From positions 89,708,911 to 89,772,910 of the forward strand of contig OX375883.1 of assembly GCA_947359465.1 (NCBI GenBank): a stretch of DNA of 64,000 nucleotides, in the 5' to 3' direction. Numbering within the stretch: position 1 is the stretch's first letter; each line of letters begins with the position of its first letter. Positions 25,295 to 35,523 of this stretch are shown here, piece by piece. Source of the DNA: Metellina segmentata (Eukaryota; Arthropoda; Arachnida; Araneae; Tetragnathidae). Under the pieces are notes generated by a model that saw only the letters and a program-made list of their open reading frames with translations, was not told the origin of the DNA and ran no database searches. Position numbers and translations under genes: made by a program.

Positions 25295-27299
25295 GGGGAA
25301 GACGGGGTACAATGAAACAAAATTTACTAATTATTTTTTCTTATCCACAATTTTGCATGCACAAAAATATAGTTAATGCATACTTTTAATCTTGTATTTC
25401 CCCCATCTAAATAAATTTTTATTAAGTTCTAAACAATATCTTTATGTTTGAAAATTAACAAAAAGTAAATGTCTCACAGTGTTTCATTGTACCCCGTATG
25501 CCGGGGTACAATGAAACACATACTGGGGTACAATGAAACACTCCAAATGATGCAAGCAATTTTCACCCTATAAAGTTTATTTTAGTCACATTCGACTTCA
25601 TTTAAATTTATGATTTCTACAACAGAATATATTTATGGAATTTTTTATAAAGCGTTTTTTACTGCCGTGGTTAGAACAAAACTCTTTTCTTTTCTGTTTT
25701 CCTACTCTTACTTCTTTTCGTGGACCAGCCTTGGGGTAAGGTTTTATCTCTTGAGGAGAAATGTATTTCCTCACAGGTTTAGAGCTAGTGCATGGTGTAT
25801 GAACTGTTGCTGAACAACCTGCAGTCGGTGATTATGATCTACTAATGGCAAGGTCCACCACTTCTGATTTTTAGGTTTTGTATGTCTCGTCTTCAGTTTC
25901 ATTAAACTGACCATGGAAATAATTTTCAGTAGGACAAGGCCTATCTAACATGTACGAACACAAATAATCTTCTTCACAAAACATTTCTCTATTGAAAGGC
26001 CATATTCCATTCGCTGAAAAACCTTTTGTAATACTTTGTGGAGTGAAAGACTTACAATAAGCAGTGCCAAGCAAAAAAGATATCTCGTAGATAGAGATTG
26101 AACGACCTGGATTACACACTCATTTGTAGCTAGATTGAAGAAATTTTTAAGTGACTTGAACACAGTTTTGTCTAAAGGCTGCAATTTGTTACTGGTATGT
26201 GAAGGCAGGGTTACAACAACAATTCCGTTATCTTTTGTAAAATTTAGACTGGAAATCGTAATACGTGATTCATGATTGTCCATTATTAGTACAGCTGGAT
26301 TTTCTTACGAACATCGTGTATGTGCCTGGAAATGTGTTAGAACATTAATAAAAATATCCCCATTCATCTATCCTGATTTTGTTGCATCGCCTGCAGTCCC
26401 AGGCGGAGCTCCATTCAACATTCTAAACTTGAAATTTACTCTAGAAAATACAAAATAATGGGGTATAGAATTTCCAGAAGCATTAATAAATCTACACATA
26501 GTAACAAGAACACCCCTTTTACCAGAAGTTAATTGACCTATTTGTTTTTGGCCCCTTTGACTGAGAACTTTCGGAGGATTGTGAACTGTAGCAAGTGCAG
26601 TTTAGGCCAATGAAATAAATAAACTATTCTTAAATGTTTTTAAATATAAACCTACTATTGAAATCTGTATTTTTTTTTAAGGAAAAAAAATTAATTTGGC
26701 ATGCTTTCAAAATTTATGTTTTGATTTGGTGTTGCCTTTTCCTATTAATGTTAGGTGTTGCCATTTCCTAAGTAAAAGTGTTTTATTTATATTAGTGACA
26801 ACCATTAATATGTTATTTTATATCAGTGATATTATATTTACTAGTGATATATTACTTCAAGTAAATGCATTCACCCGGAGGCACAATGAAACATGTTTCA
26901 TTGTACCCTGTCTGCAAGTGTTTCATTGTACCCCATACTGAGGTTACTAAATAAAAAACCTTTTCGAACTTCTAATATTTTTTTTTTTAATTTTGGCTTT
27001 GGAGGTATGAAGACAACAATACAAAGATAACAATGTATAGAAAAAATAATTGTTACATATAGCAACGAGGGAAAATAAACAAAATTACTTTCAGTAAAGA
27101 AACTTACTTCCAATGGTGAAAAACCAATAATCTTCTATTGCTAATGTTGTAGAAGTGCGAATGTATCCAAATCACATCAGTAATTGGAACATATAGTTGC
27201 ATAACATATATATAAATTTCAACTTTCTGTGACAAATTTTACTGATTTTAGAAGTAATGTTTCATTGTACCCCTTGTTTCATTGTACCCCGTCTTCCCC
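25295..27299 (-). mobile_element. pogo-superfamily element
   Basis: A TA duplication lies at 25293-25294 and 27300-27301. The TIRs read GGGGAAGACGGGGTACAATG from each side, followed by AAAC. Extra copies of GGGTACAATGAAAC or its complement lie near 25480-25545, 26880-26935 and 27255-27285, making subterminal clusters. It encodes a decayed pogo transposase on the minus strand. Copy 1 of the piggyBac-like element shows the uninterrupted target at about 21905-21915. Confidence 0.93.
25871..26596 (-). pseudogene. pogo-type (DDE_1) transposase, 5' truncated
   Basis: In transcription order on the minus strand: TVHNPPKVLSQRG, then TSGKRGVLVT, then LNGAPPGTAGDA. Next is VLIMDNHESRI with the second catalytic aspartate, followed by VVVTLPSHTSNKLQPLDKTV. 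After a frame change come NPGRSISIYEI, GFSANGIWPFN and FCEEDYLCSY, and it ends at 25871. These are the ordered landmarks of the pogo/Tigger/jerky DDE domain. Missing are the N-terminal HTH and CENP-B DNA-binding domains and the part with the first aspartate. There are also internal stops, so the copy is inactive. Confidence 0.88.
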
Positions 27300-28439
27300 T
27301 ACTACCATATTTTAATGTGAGCACCCTTTGTGACCCGAGCGATATTAAACCGATACTCAATTTCAATCCACGTATTTGTTAACTTGTATTGCGGAATAGT
27401 GTTGTTTACTTACGTGTTTCGTGTCTTCAATTTTTCAAACAATTGAACTATTTCTTATACAAAAAATAACTTGATGCCATGTAAAGCAATTTAGCGAAAA
27501 CCGAAAACTTCTATGGCAATTTGGATGGTGGATTTTATATTAACTGTCGAAATGTGTCATGCACTTTTCGTCCACCCTGTACTAGTATTAGCTACGAATT
27601 ATAATGTTCAAATTTTCAAGAAAAATTATTTCAAAAAAATATTAGAAAAATTATTTTCAATTATTACTGCCAGCAAAATTTAAGATTCTTATACGTTGTA
27701 CGATTGACTGAATAACAGATCTGTAGTAAAATACTAGCATAGTATTATTTTCTACCTAAAATCTAATGAGTAAGAAAACCCTCGCATAGTTTCATTTGGA
27801 AGATTTTAGTCGTTCTCAGTCCTTTGGGTGCGAAAAGATAGCCGGTTTAAGAGTGATAAAATATGAAGTAACGAAAAGGCCGCATTTTATATGTGTTTAT
27901 CAGAAACACTTTTACTTTGCCGGTATTTGAATTTTTTAAACCTAAAGCAACATCAATCGTTTAAAGTAAGTCATTATGACTGACAAAAAAAAAGTGATTT
28001 AAACTATTTTCTCTCGTTTTGTCGGAAATATTTCTTGCTTCATATTGAAAGCGGGAAGCTCTTGAAAATTTCACACAAAAGTATTCTGATAGTGTCACAC
28101 ATGTCCTTTTCTTGAACGATCATAATGACCCATGCATTCCTTTTTGTTAACTGATAACATCTGGGTATGCAGAAGGGAACGTGTTACATCTTCTTTTATC
28201 ATTGGAAGAAAGGCCGACAGCAATCTTACTAGAGAAGGAAACGGATGGTTCTCTCGCTGACTGAAGAAGCAGAAATACTACTCTGGCCGGTATGTTTTAG
28301 GCTCGGTAGGTGGTTAGTCAAAAATGTCATTCATGACCCTCACGACCAATTTCTGTAGGAGAAATCTGCCCTTCTCAGACGCGGGAACAAGCGGAAAAGC
28401 CTAGGGACATATCGAGGCGCTGTATAGCATGGAGTTGCA

Positions 28440-29937
28440 GTTTTTGAAAATCTCAGTTTTAATCTTTTCGATATAAAAAGATTACTATATTGGTTTCGCA
28501 CTTTTTGAATTCAATAATGAATTAAACATTTTGAATTTCGACTAATTTCTTATTACAATAATTACAGATGTTAAATACGAAATATTCATGTTTGCTTATT
28601 GATTAATATTTATAAATACTCATTCAGTTCTTTATTTTTAAAAATTACTTACATATATCGTTAAAGTTACAAACAGTTGAAGGAAATAAGTTTTGCCTTT
28701 TGAAATAATTCGTAAATGCCTTTAAATACAATCTCAAATGAAATTTATGATTTATTTCGTTTGAATATTTAAAATAAAAATTTCCAAATTTGGGTGATAA
28801 AAAATTTCTGTAAACATATTCTGTATTTAATAATTAATAAATTTCAAAATCAATTTGGAATTCGAATGTCTTTTAATCAATGTAACGTAACAAAAGGACT
28901 CGCGTTTTAGGCAATCCTTTCTGTGGGCCTCTGACAATTTTACTTGAGCATTTGCTAGGTTAAGGTGCTTTCACAATTTGATTAGGGATAGGAAGATGGT
29001 TGATGCTTCAAGCAAACAGCTGAGTTTTCCACCTTGTTATGGCTTACTCATCGGAAGCGATCAACGGAAATATGGATCATATCAGTTGATAATTGTCTTG
29101 AATTTTCATGTCAGCAAATTTTATACATAGAGTAATAGTTATGTGTCAAAAGTAGTCAGGAAGTCTTCTTCGGCTTCCTGAGGTCTTTTGTTGAGTTTCT
29201 CGACATTAAAGTTTTGAAACAAAAATTTAATTTTGGATTTGAATTGGTTTTTCAAGATTTAAAAAAATGTTTCTAGTTTCGTGGGTACAAGGAAATATTT
29301 ATATATATTTTGGTTTTTAACTATTAACGAGAAATTTGAACAGAATATTTCTTATTAAGTTTAATACAAATGTGCAGTGTTCCAGTGTGACTTAAATTCA
29401 AGTATCTACCTACCTCTTATCAAATTTAGACCTTTCTTCGTTAAAGACAAACAATTGCTGCCCAAAAAGGTGTTAAATTAAGTTATAGTAAAAAAAGACA
29501 AACGTGTTGCAATCAAACAACAATTTCAGCGGAAGAGAACCTACACTTTGATAATATGTAATTTATCAGGATACACTCTTTCTCTTAGATTGCACTTTTT
29601 GTTGTATCTGTTTCATAAAACTTCTGATACGAAGATTATTTTATTTTGCGTCTTCACAAACATATAAGTGCTTGCGATACATTCACTCATATCCATACAT
29701 AACCAATAATAGGATTTATTTTTATACTTATGCATACAGCTTTGTATTTAGAATATACTATATCTTCATTGGCATAATCAAAACTTTTAAAAAAGGTCGA
29801 CAAAAATATACAAGTAGTCAACAAAAATAAAAGATGATACTTGTTATGAATAATGTAAAACAAAGCTTAACTACTAAGCAAAACTACATAACTTTGCAAA
29901 GGGCAAACACAATGTTTGCAAACCAATAACTAAATTA
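28440..29937. other. copy-2-specific segment, no homology to copy 1
   Basis: It lies where copy 1 has the transposase fragment (about 20000-20780). AT-rich with no ORF over 60 codons and no recognised domain. Its right border coincides with the last codons shared with copy 1 (AAATTAACTAGTATATCC). It could be a filler introduced by gap repair or the ancestral interior of a non-autonomous relative. Confidence 0.5.
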
Positions 29938-30894
29938 ACTAGTATATCCTTCCAGTTACCATAAACAAATATTGATCAGATCCAAAAGATTAACAGTTTA
30001 TTATTTTGCAAGTTACATATTTAAATAATCTAAATTGTAGTGTACATCATCTATGCAGTAAGAATATTTAAAAGGAGTATATATGTCCGATTAGATTTTC
30101 ATTGAAATGGACTTATTGAAAATGATTTTATATCAAAATTAATAGTTACACGATTCGTAAATGTTTCTGAGACCAAATGTGCAGCATATTTTTATGAAAC
30201 TTAGCATAAAACAGTAAACAGTGACTAGGATATTCGGCGTTTTTTAATTCAACTGAGGATTGGATATTAAAGGGAATTATTTTAGATAGTATGTCTAACT
30301 GTTGTATTTACAAAACACTTGACTTCTATACAAAGGATTCTTCTTTTTTGGTATCAAATTGACCCGTTTTATTCTTTAAACTAGCAAAATACCCGACCTT
30401 ACTCGGTTTGAATTGGTTTACTCTAGATTGAAGAGATAATCAAAATATATAATGACTTACGTTTTTTGTAGAGTAAAAATTTATTTTAACACCTTTCGCC
30501 ATCTTTATATTTTCTACAACTTACTTTGGACACAAATCCTACACATGCATATCCATTCATGTAATATATTTCACATACATCGCACAATTGCTGTATGACA
30601 AAGCTACAAAATGACGAAAGGTGATACTAAGGTTACTACTATAAAAGACGATTTTGAGGGAGATTTGGAATTCCCTTTCTTAAGCTCTTTTCATGTTCAA
30701 CTCAATTAAATAAAATTACGATTTACGGCGAGTGCTCTCGCACTCATAGTCAACAAAACAATATTTTTTTTTACTTGTGGCACTCTTGCCTCCGGTATGC
30801 GACATTGTGAAATTTTGCAATCTTCTCTTGTCATTATTATTTTTTATTGTTGGAAAAAGTTCTAGTTCGGATTTTTAAACACTTTTATTCTTTC

Positions 30895-30985
30895 AATAAC
30901 GGCATTATTCTTTCAATAACGGCATTATTCTTTAAATAACGGAATTATTCTTTAAATAACGGCATTATTCTTTCAATAATGGCAT
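30895..30985. repeat. short tandem repeat AACGGCATTATTCTTTCAAT
   Basis: A 20-bp unit (TATTCTTTCAATAACGGCAT and variants) is repeated about five times head to tail inside Helitron 1. Confidence 0.85.
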
Positions 30986-31845
30986 AATTACACTTAAAAT
31001 TTACTGAAATTCTATACTGACTTACCTAACATTTTTAAGTCTAATACTTTGTGGTGCTTTTGCGTGTGATGAGAAGGAAAACATATATATTAAAATAATA
31101 AATATTTAAAACAGAAAACCGCGAAATAAAACAAAATAAAAGATGTCGGAAATAATTGTTCTAAAGATATTAATTTGTGATTCATTTTTATCTCTTGATC
31201 TCGCACAGTTGCCACAACTTACAACTAAAAGTGCACAAAATTTAGAAATGTGAAATTAATTCAGAGCGAATGAAACAGAAAATATCACTGCTCAAGCGAT
31301 CTTGTTCATTCTCGTTTCGTTGAAAAATATCGTCTGTCTCAAATATTCCGAAATCGTTTTCATTGCGCAAAGAACAAAAATAAGACTCGAAATAAATGAA
31401 GTATCAGAGCTGAAATCCCATTAAAAAAATATTTTTTTGAAGAATAATTACTTTTTCAGCTAGTACTGGTAACACAATCGAAGTAATCGTAATATTCAAT
31501 AGACATTCCAATTTTTCCGAAACTACCAAATTATGGCTGATTTAAGTATACTTACTCAGGTGTTTTAGCATGAAACTCATCTAAATATACCAATAATGAC
31601 ATGTTTAATATTGCATTCACTAAACTATTAGATAATGTATAAAATAAAATACACTGCAATAAAATATCTAGAATACAATTCATGTGATGTCTACACAAAC
31701 ACAGAAACACAAAATCGAGCATAGAACAGAAAGACGGACAGACAGACTTTCGCAACCAATTCCACTCACTAAATGAAGATAAGTACTCACTGTATGCAAA
31801 TTTCTATGAAAATATCTTAAACCGTGTGGACGTGTATAGGGCACA

Positions 31846-31889
31846 ACATACATACATACATACATACATACATACATACATACATACAT

Positions 31890-31956
<67 letters not shown>
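31846..31956. repeat. compound microsatellite (CATA)n(CAGA)n
   Basis: About 11 CATA units are followed by about 16 CAGA units. It is open in all frames, so the ORFs of VCLSVCLS or TDRQTDRQ type are artefacts. Confidence 0.98.
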
Positions 31957-32428
31957 CCAAACGAGAAAAAGGCGGATTCGGCATCAGAAGGGTCCAAAAC
32001 GGATAGAAAACTTGAAATGGGTCGAAAATATTGAATGTACAAACAAACACTCCATTCTTATTTATATAGATAAGACAAATAAAGTACGTTGGGCCAGTTA
32101 ATGTTGTATTTATGTAACATGTCTATCCCCTTTATATATTATGTTGTGTATTAAATATATTTTATTTCTTTTTAAAAATTAAATTAAATGTTTAACAGAT
32201 GAAATAAGAAAAGCTATACAACTATGATGATTTGAAAATTCAGATAAAAACAAATTTAGCCTGACATGCTACCAATATGGTAGAGTTAAAGAATTTTTAA
32301 GAAGTAAAGAACCACCTTTTTGGTTCAATCACTCCGATTCATTTATTGGATACTGAATATAACATTCAATAGTCCATCAACCGAATTTATTATTGACTAC
32401 ACTTCCATGGCGTTCTTTTATTAAATAA

Positions 32429-32690
32429 GGACCTCGGTAGCCCGGTTAGAAGAGTTACATATTCGCCACCCGAAGGTTGGAGTTTGAATCTAACCAAACA
32501 CGGTCGTGTATACAGCGGAAGGTGCACGTTAAATCTGTAGTGGCCTCGTATGTCCTCGCGTTAGCGTGATGTGCCAGCTCAGGAGAGAACCTGTCATCTG
32601 ACCATGGTTCAAAATCGCTTGGTGTTGTCCTAGGATCTTTCTCATTGGGTTTGATCCCTCACTGCCGCCAGTTCCAGTTTGACTATGATT
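32429..32690 (+). mobile_element. tRNA-headed SINE, family C, in piggyBac copy 2
   Basis: Partner of 18931-19181. It begins GGACCTCGGTAGCCCGGTTA and runs through the shared core to CAGTTCCAGTTTGAC. Confidence 0.85.
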
Positions 32691-32867
32691 AAATACTTGA
32701 TTTAATTCCTTTTAGACATTCAAGAGAATGTGAGTTAATAGAATATTTGTTTCTTAAAAATAAATTAAGAGTAGTATCTAAATGTATTTAGTGCAAGACT
32801 GGTAAATGGTTACAATTTTAGGTCGGTGGGACGTCTCATCGCCTTCAAAAGGTAAAATATCCGTATA

Positions 32868-33597
32868 CTAGGGGGCCTGCCACCCTGGTCGCTGACGCTC
32901 GCCAACCCCTGAAGGATTGCTTCGCAATCCTCATTGGTTCACTGCACGAACCTATGCTCGCTTCGCTCGTCTCAATGAAGACATGTGTCCTAGCAGAAGG
33001 GATTGTTTACAAAATATGTTACCAAAAAAAAATGTTTTTCAAATCTAAATTTGCTGTATTACAGAAAAAATATATACAGTATATCTAAAATCAGAATTCA
33101 AATGAAAACTTTGTGCAAATTTTGACTCGAAATGTGAGCGTTGCTTTGGAAATCGAATACCCAGCATGTTGTTTGTGTGTACATTTTCCCAGCACTCAAA
33201 CGACCCACACTTTTTCATTGAGTTTGTTGCCGAAAGTTGTAAAGCAAGCGTCTTGTTGAACTATAATTTTTGGCCCTGAAAAGGACCGTTTTTTAAATGG
33301 TCCTGAAAAGATCCTCCGCTTTCTTTGATTTCTATTATAAACTAACTGCAACAGCTCATTAAAATTTCCTTTTTTTTTCAATAAAATTTCATCCGATAAC
33401 GCTATAAATTCAATCGATGCGCGAGACTTCGTGATAAACAAACAATCGTACAGTGTTGCCAAAACGCGATTACAAATAACGTCTTTTTTCGTGCCACGTA
33501 AGAGAATTACATATATAGATTGATGTTCTAGGTATATTACGACTATATAAATTCTCCCATTCGTAAGTGGAATATCTAAGCAGTGCTCTACATGAGA
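32868..33597 (-). mobile_element. non-autonomous Helitron 2 in piggyBac copy 2
   Basis: On the minus strand it starts TCTCATGTAGAGCACTGCTT after A and ends GGCAGGCCCCCTAG before T. The 3' third has stacked small hairpins (GGATTGCTTCGCAATCC, GCTCGCTTCGCTCG). The matching stretch of copy 1 (about 18735) is uninterrupted. Confidence 0.85.
33196..33597 (-). CDS. hypothetical ORF inside Helitron 2
   Basis: An open frame of about 133 codons covers most of Helitron 2 and ends at 33196. Within the element it starts near its 5' end (HVEHCLDIPLTNGR...). There is no match to Rep, helicase, RPA or any family I recognise. The sequence is lysine- and phenylalanine-rich near the end. It may be a captured exon or chance, and an ORF of this length in AT-rich DNA deserves only low confidence. 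Confidence 0.25.
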   Translation of the reverse strand, partial: SHVEHCLDIPLTNGRIYIVVIYLEHQSIYVILLRGTKKDVICNRVLATLYDCLFITKSRASIEFIALSDEILLKKKGNFNELLQLVYNRNQRKRRIFSGPFKKRSFSGPKIIVQQDACFTTFGNKLNEKVWVV

Positions 33598-34221
33598 TAA
33601 ATACAAGTACACATATTACCCTTTAAAAACAAAACTTTGATTTGTGCTAATTGCATTCATACGGGGAGAAGTCTTAACCCCTAGTTTCTTTTTGTTTGCA
33701 AAACATATTTGATTTATCATGATTTTGAAAGGGTTGGTTATGTAATGATAATTTATATTTGAGAGAAAATACCAAAGTGCGGTTTTCAAATTATTTATCG
33801 CATCGATGCTCACAGGTCGCCCACTTCACCAAACCTATTCGAACTCTGCCAACAATCGCACTTCTTCAAGTGTTCAATACGTACTGAAATATTAAACTGA
33901 ACAATTGTGCGTAGTTTAAAACGAATCTCACGTGGTTTTGACTGCAGCAAAAATACCACCCATATACCTGAATTCTTGTTACTTCATTACTTTTTGTTTT
34001 CTTGTTTGCTTCGTAAATTTTAATCGTACTTCAGATGAAGCATTTTAAACATCGTTTTGAAGCGCAAGATTGTAGTTCTAAATTTTCAATTCAAACTCTT
34101 TTTCCTGAAGAAGTTACTTGACACTTACGTTTGCATTTTGGTATCCGAATTAACTCGGGCTTGCCATTTTCAGTACAAAAAGTTTTCCGAGATATCTCGT
34201 GCTTGCCGCTTGAAGGGATAA

Positions 34222-34530
34222 GCAGTTTTTCTTCAAATTATAAATAAGTTAAATTCTAGCATTCATTTTCTTGCGTACAAGTTTTCCACCACATTGCACA
34301 TATTTACAGTATTGTTTTATATAGATCAAGCGATGAAATTATTTATCACAGTTGAGTTAGACGTCTGAAACTTAACGCAATGAAGAAATAAAAATTGTTC
34401 AGTATTTGCTTCAATAATGTAGCGTAGGTTAAAATATCAAATAGAGAATATTTCCTCAAAGATTTCAGGTTCTGAGTGTTCACCTTTTCGTGATAAATTG
34501 AGTATACATAAAAAACTGCGATTGAGATTA
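34222..34530 (+). repeat. right half of the element copy split by piggyBac copy 2
   Basis: From GCAGTTTTTCTTCAAATTAT to about 34530 this matches, with divergence, 24315-24610 inside copy 2. Together with 23868-23938 it is the pre-existing repeat into which copy 2 inserted at ATAA. Confidence 0.8.
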
Positions 34531-34700
34531 TGATAGATTGAAAATTTCAACGGTTTTGAAATCCGCGGAAAATTTTACTTTAGATTGATACCTAAAAATA
34601 TGATTTTCTTTAAATAAATCATATTTAAATTGAATATATCTTCAACAGATTTAAAATCTGTGTAAAATTTTACACCAGATTACAGAAATACACCTTACAT

Positions 34701-35292
34701 CAGGGGTTCCCAACCTTTTAGTAACTGTGTACCACTTGAAATTTGTAGAAATTTTTGGCGTACCACCAGTCGTATATTTTTTAGAAACATACATCTAATG
34801 TCAGAAAAGTGCCCAATGGCTTGTTTTATTTTAATTAAAATACTAAGAAAGCTTCATATTTTATGATTAATGCACTTGAATTTCGTAATAATGATGTTTT
34901 AATAAAGGAAAAACTAAAACGATTATTGAAAAATACAGTTTTATTATTTACTCACAGGTCTAAAGACAAATAATTTAAAGTAATTAATACAAACTAAGCA
35001 AACAAAGATTAACATAATCAAAAATCACTTTTTAGTGCGAAACTTGGAGTTTGTCTTTTATTAAAATATCAATATCAGGAGCAATGGAGCTTAACTTCAC
35101 TCTTAAGTCCTCTGAAACACTTACTTTTTCTATATTTATTTTTATATACAAAAGTTCAGAAAAACCACTCTCACACAAGTAACTAGTAGCAAATGGCATA
35201 ATGTGGTTGTACATACTAAACAATCGAACAAACTTCGTCGAATTTTTGGGTCGCTCGTATCATCCTTGCGTACCACCGGTTGGAAATACATG
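34701..35292 (-). mobile_element. short hAT element
   Basis: An 8-bp duplication CCTTACAT lies at 34693-34700 and 35293-35300. The ends are CAGGGGTTCCCAACC and, reversed, CATGTATTTCCAACC. The 592-bp copy keeps only the C-terminal end of a transposase on the minus strand. Confidence 0.9.
35032..35223 (-). pseudogene. hAT transposase C-terminal fragment
   Basis: A 63-codon frame shows MPFATSYLCESGFSELLYIK, then EDLRVKLSSIAPDIDILI, and a stop. This is the hAT dimerisation region seen also at 11.28 kb and 51.6 kb. The rest of the transposase is deleted, so it is a fossil only. Confidence 0.85.
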
Positions 35293-35300
35293 CCTTACAT

Positions 35301-35370
35301 CACGGCGTTACCCGTGGTGTTGGTTTGCGAAGCAAACACCACGGGCACGGGCTAGCTACGCAGTGGCTAG
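35301..35370 (+). mobile_element. Helitron 3' end (candidate)
   Basis: The hairpin CCCGTGGTGTTGGTTTGC...GCAAACACCACGGG is followed by CACGGGCTAGCTACGCAGTG and CTAG at 35367-35370 before T. This arrangement matches the 3' ends of the other Helitrons here. The 5' end was not located and the short hAT lies between it and this end. Confidence 0.5.
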
Positions 35371-35523
35371 TACAATATAAATGCAATAAAAATATTTGAC
35401 TTTGAGAAAAGGGGGTAAAAAGGATGTGTGGACGTTGTGGTAAAGATGAAATGTGCACTATTCAAGGTTAGAGGAACCAATGAAAGAGTCCAAATTGTTC
35501 CAGAAAAATCATGCCTCTTTTAA

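Larger units (their letters stand above)
30381..32070 (-). mobile_element. non-autonomous Helitron 1 in piggyBac copy 2
   Basis: On the minus strand it starts TCTATATAAATAAGAATGGA after an A and ends GGGTATTTTGCTAG before a T. The 3' end carries the ACCCG/CGGGT-type terminus common in arthropod Helitrons. The empty site is seen in copy 1 at about 19540. It contains a long microsatellite and no Rep/helicase. Confidence 0.9.
23939..34217 (+). mobile_element. piggyBac-like element, copy 2, with nested insertions
   Basis: It is flanked by ATAA at 23935-23938 and 34218-34221, a variant of the usual TTAA. The left end is CCCTCTTGGCGGCATGGC; the right end, reversed, is CCCTTCAAGCGGCAAGC. It is the inverse of copy 1 in orientation. 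Three later insertions swell it: a pogo element (25295-27299) and two Helitrons (30381-32070 and 32868-33597). Segment 28440-29937 replaces the transposase part found in copy 1. Without these it would be about 4.4 kb, or about 5.9 kb counting the unrelated segment. Confidence 0.88.

Noticed and set aside
25601..25813. 67-codon plus-strand ORF with hydrophobic start (about 25610-25813)
   Set aside because: It lies in the non-coding side of the pogo element, opposite the transposase end, and has no recognisable features.
30381..32070. CRISPR-like array from the regular repeats in this stretch
   Set aside because: Repeats are contiguous microsatellite and 20-bp minisatellite units without unique spacers, in a eukaryotic transposon.
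31824..32101. Several open frames of 60-120 codons with VCLSVCLS, TYIHTYIH or TDRQTDRQ repeats
   Set aside because: They are translations of the CATA/CAGA microsatellite, which is open in every frame; no protein is implied.
18528..33813. A 62-64-codon ORF conserved in both piggyBac copies (18528-18719 and 33616-33813)
   Set aside because: It is antisense to the transposase, has no recognised domain, and most differences between copies change amino acids, so shared ancestry of the DNA explains it.
17940..34217. A single 16-kb palindromic duplication of the locus
   Set aside because: Each arm is bounded by its own CCC...GGG ends with matching 4-bp flanks, so two separate insertions explain it better.
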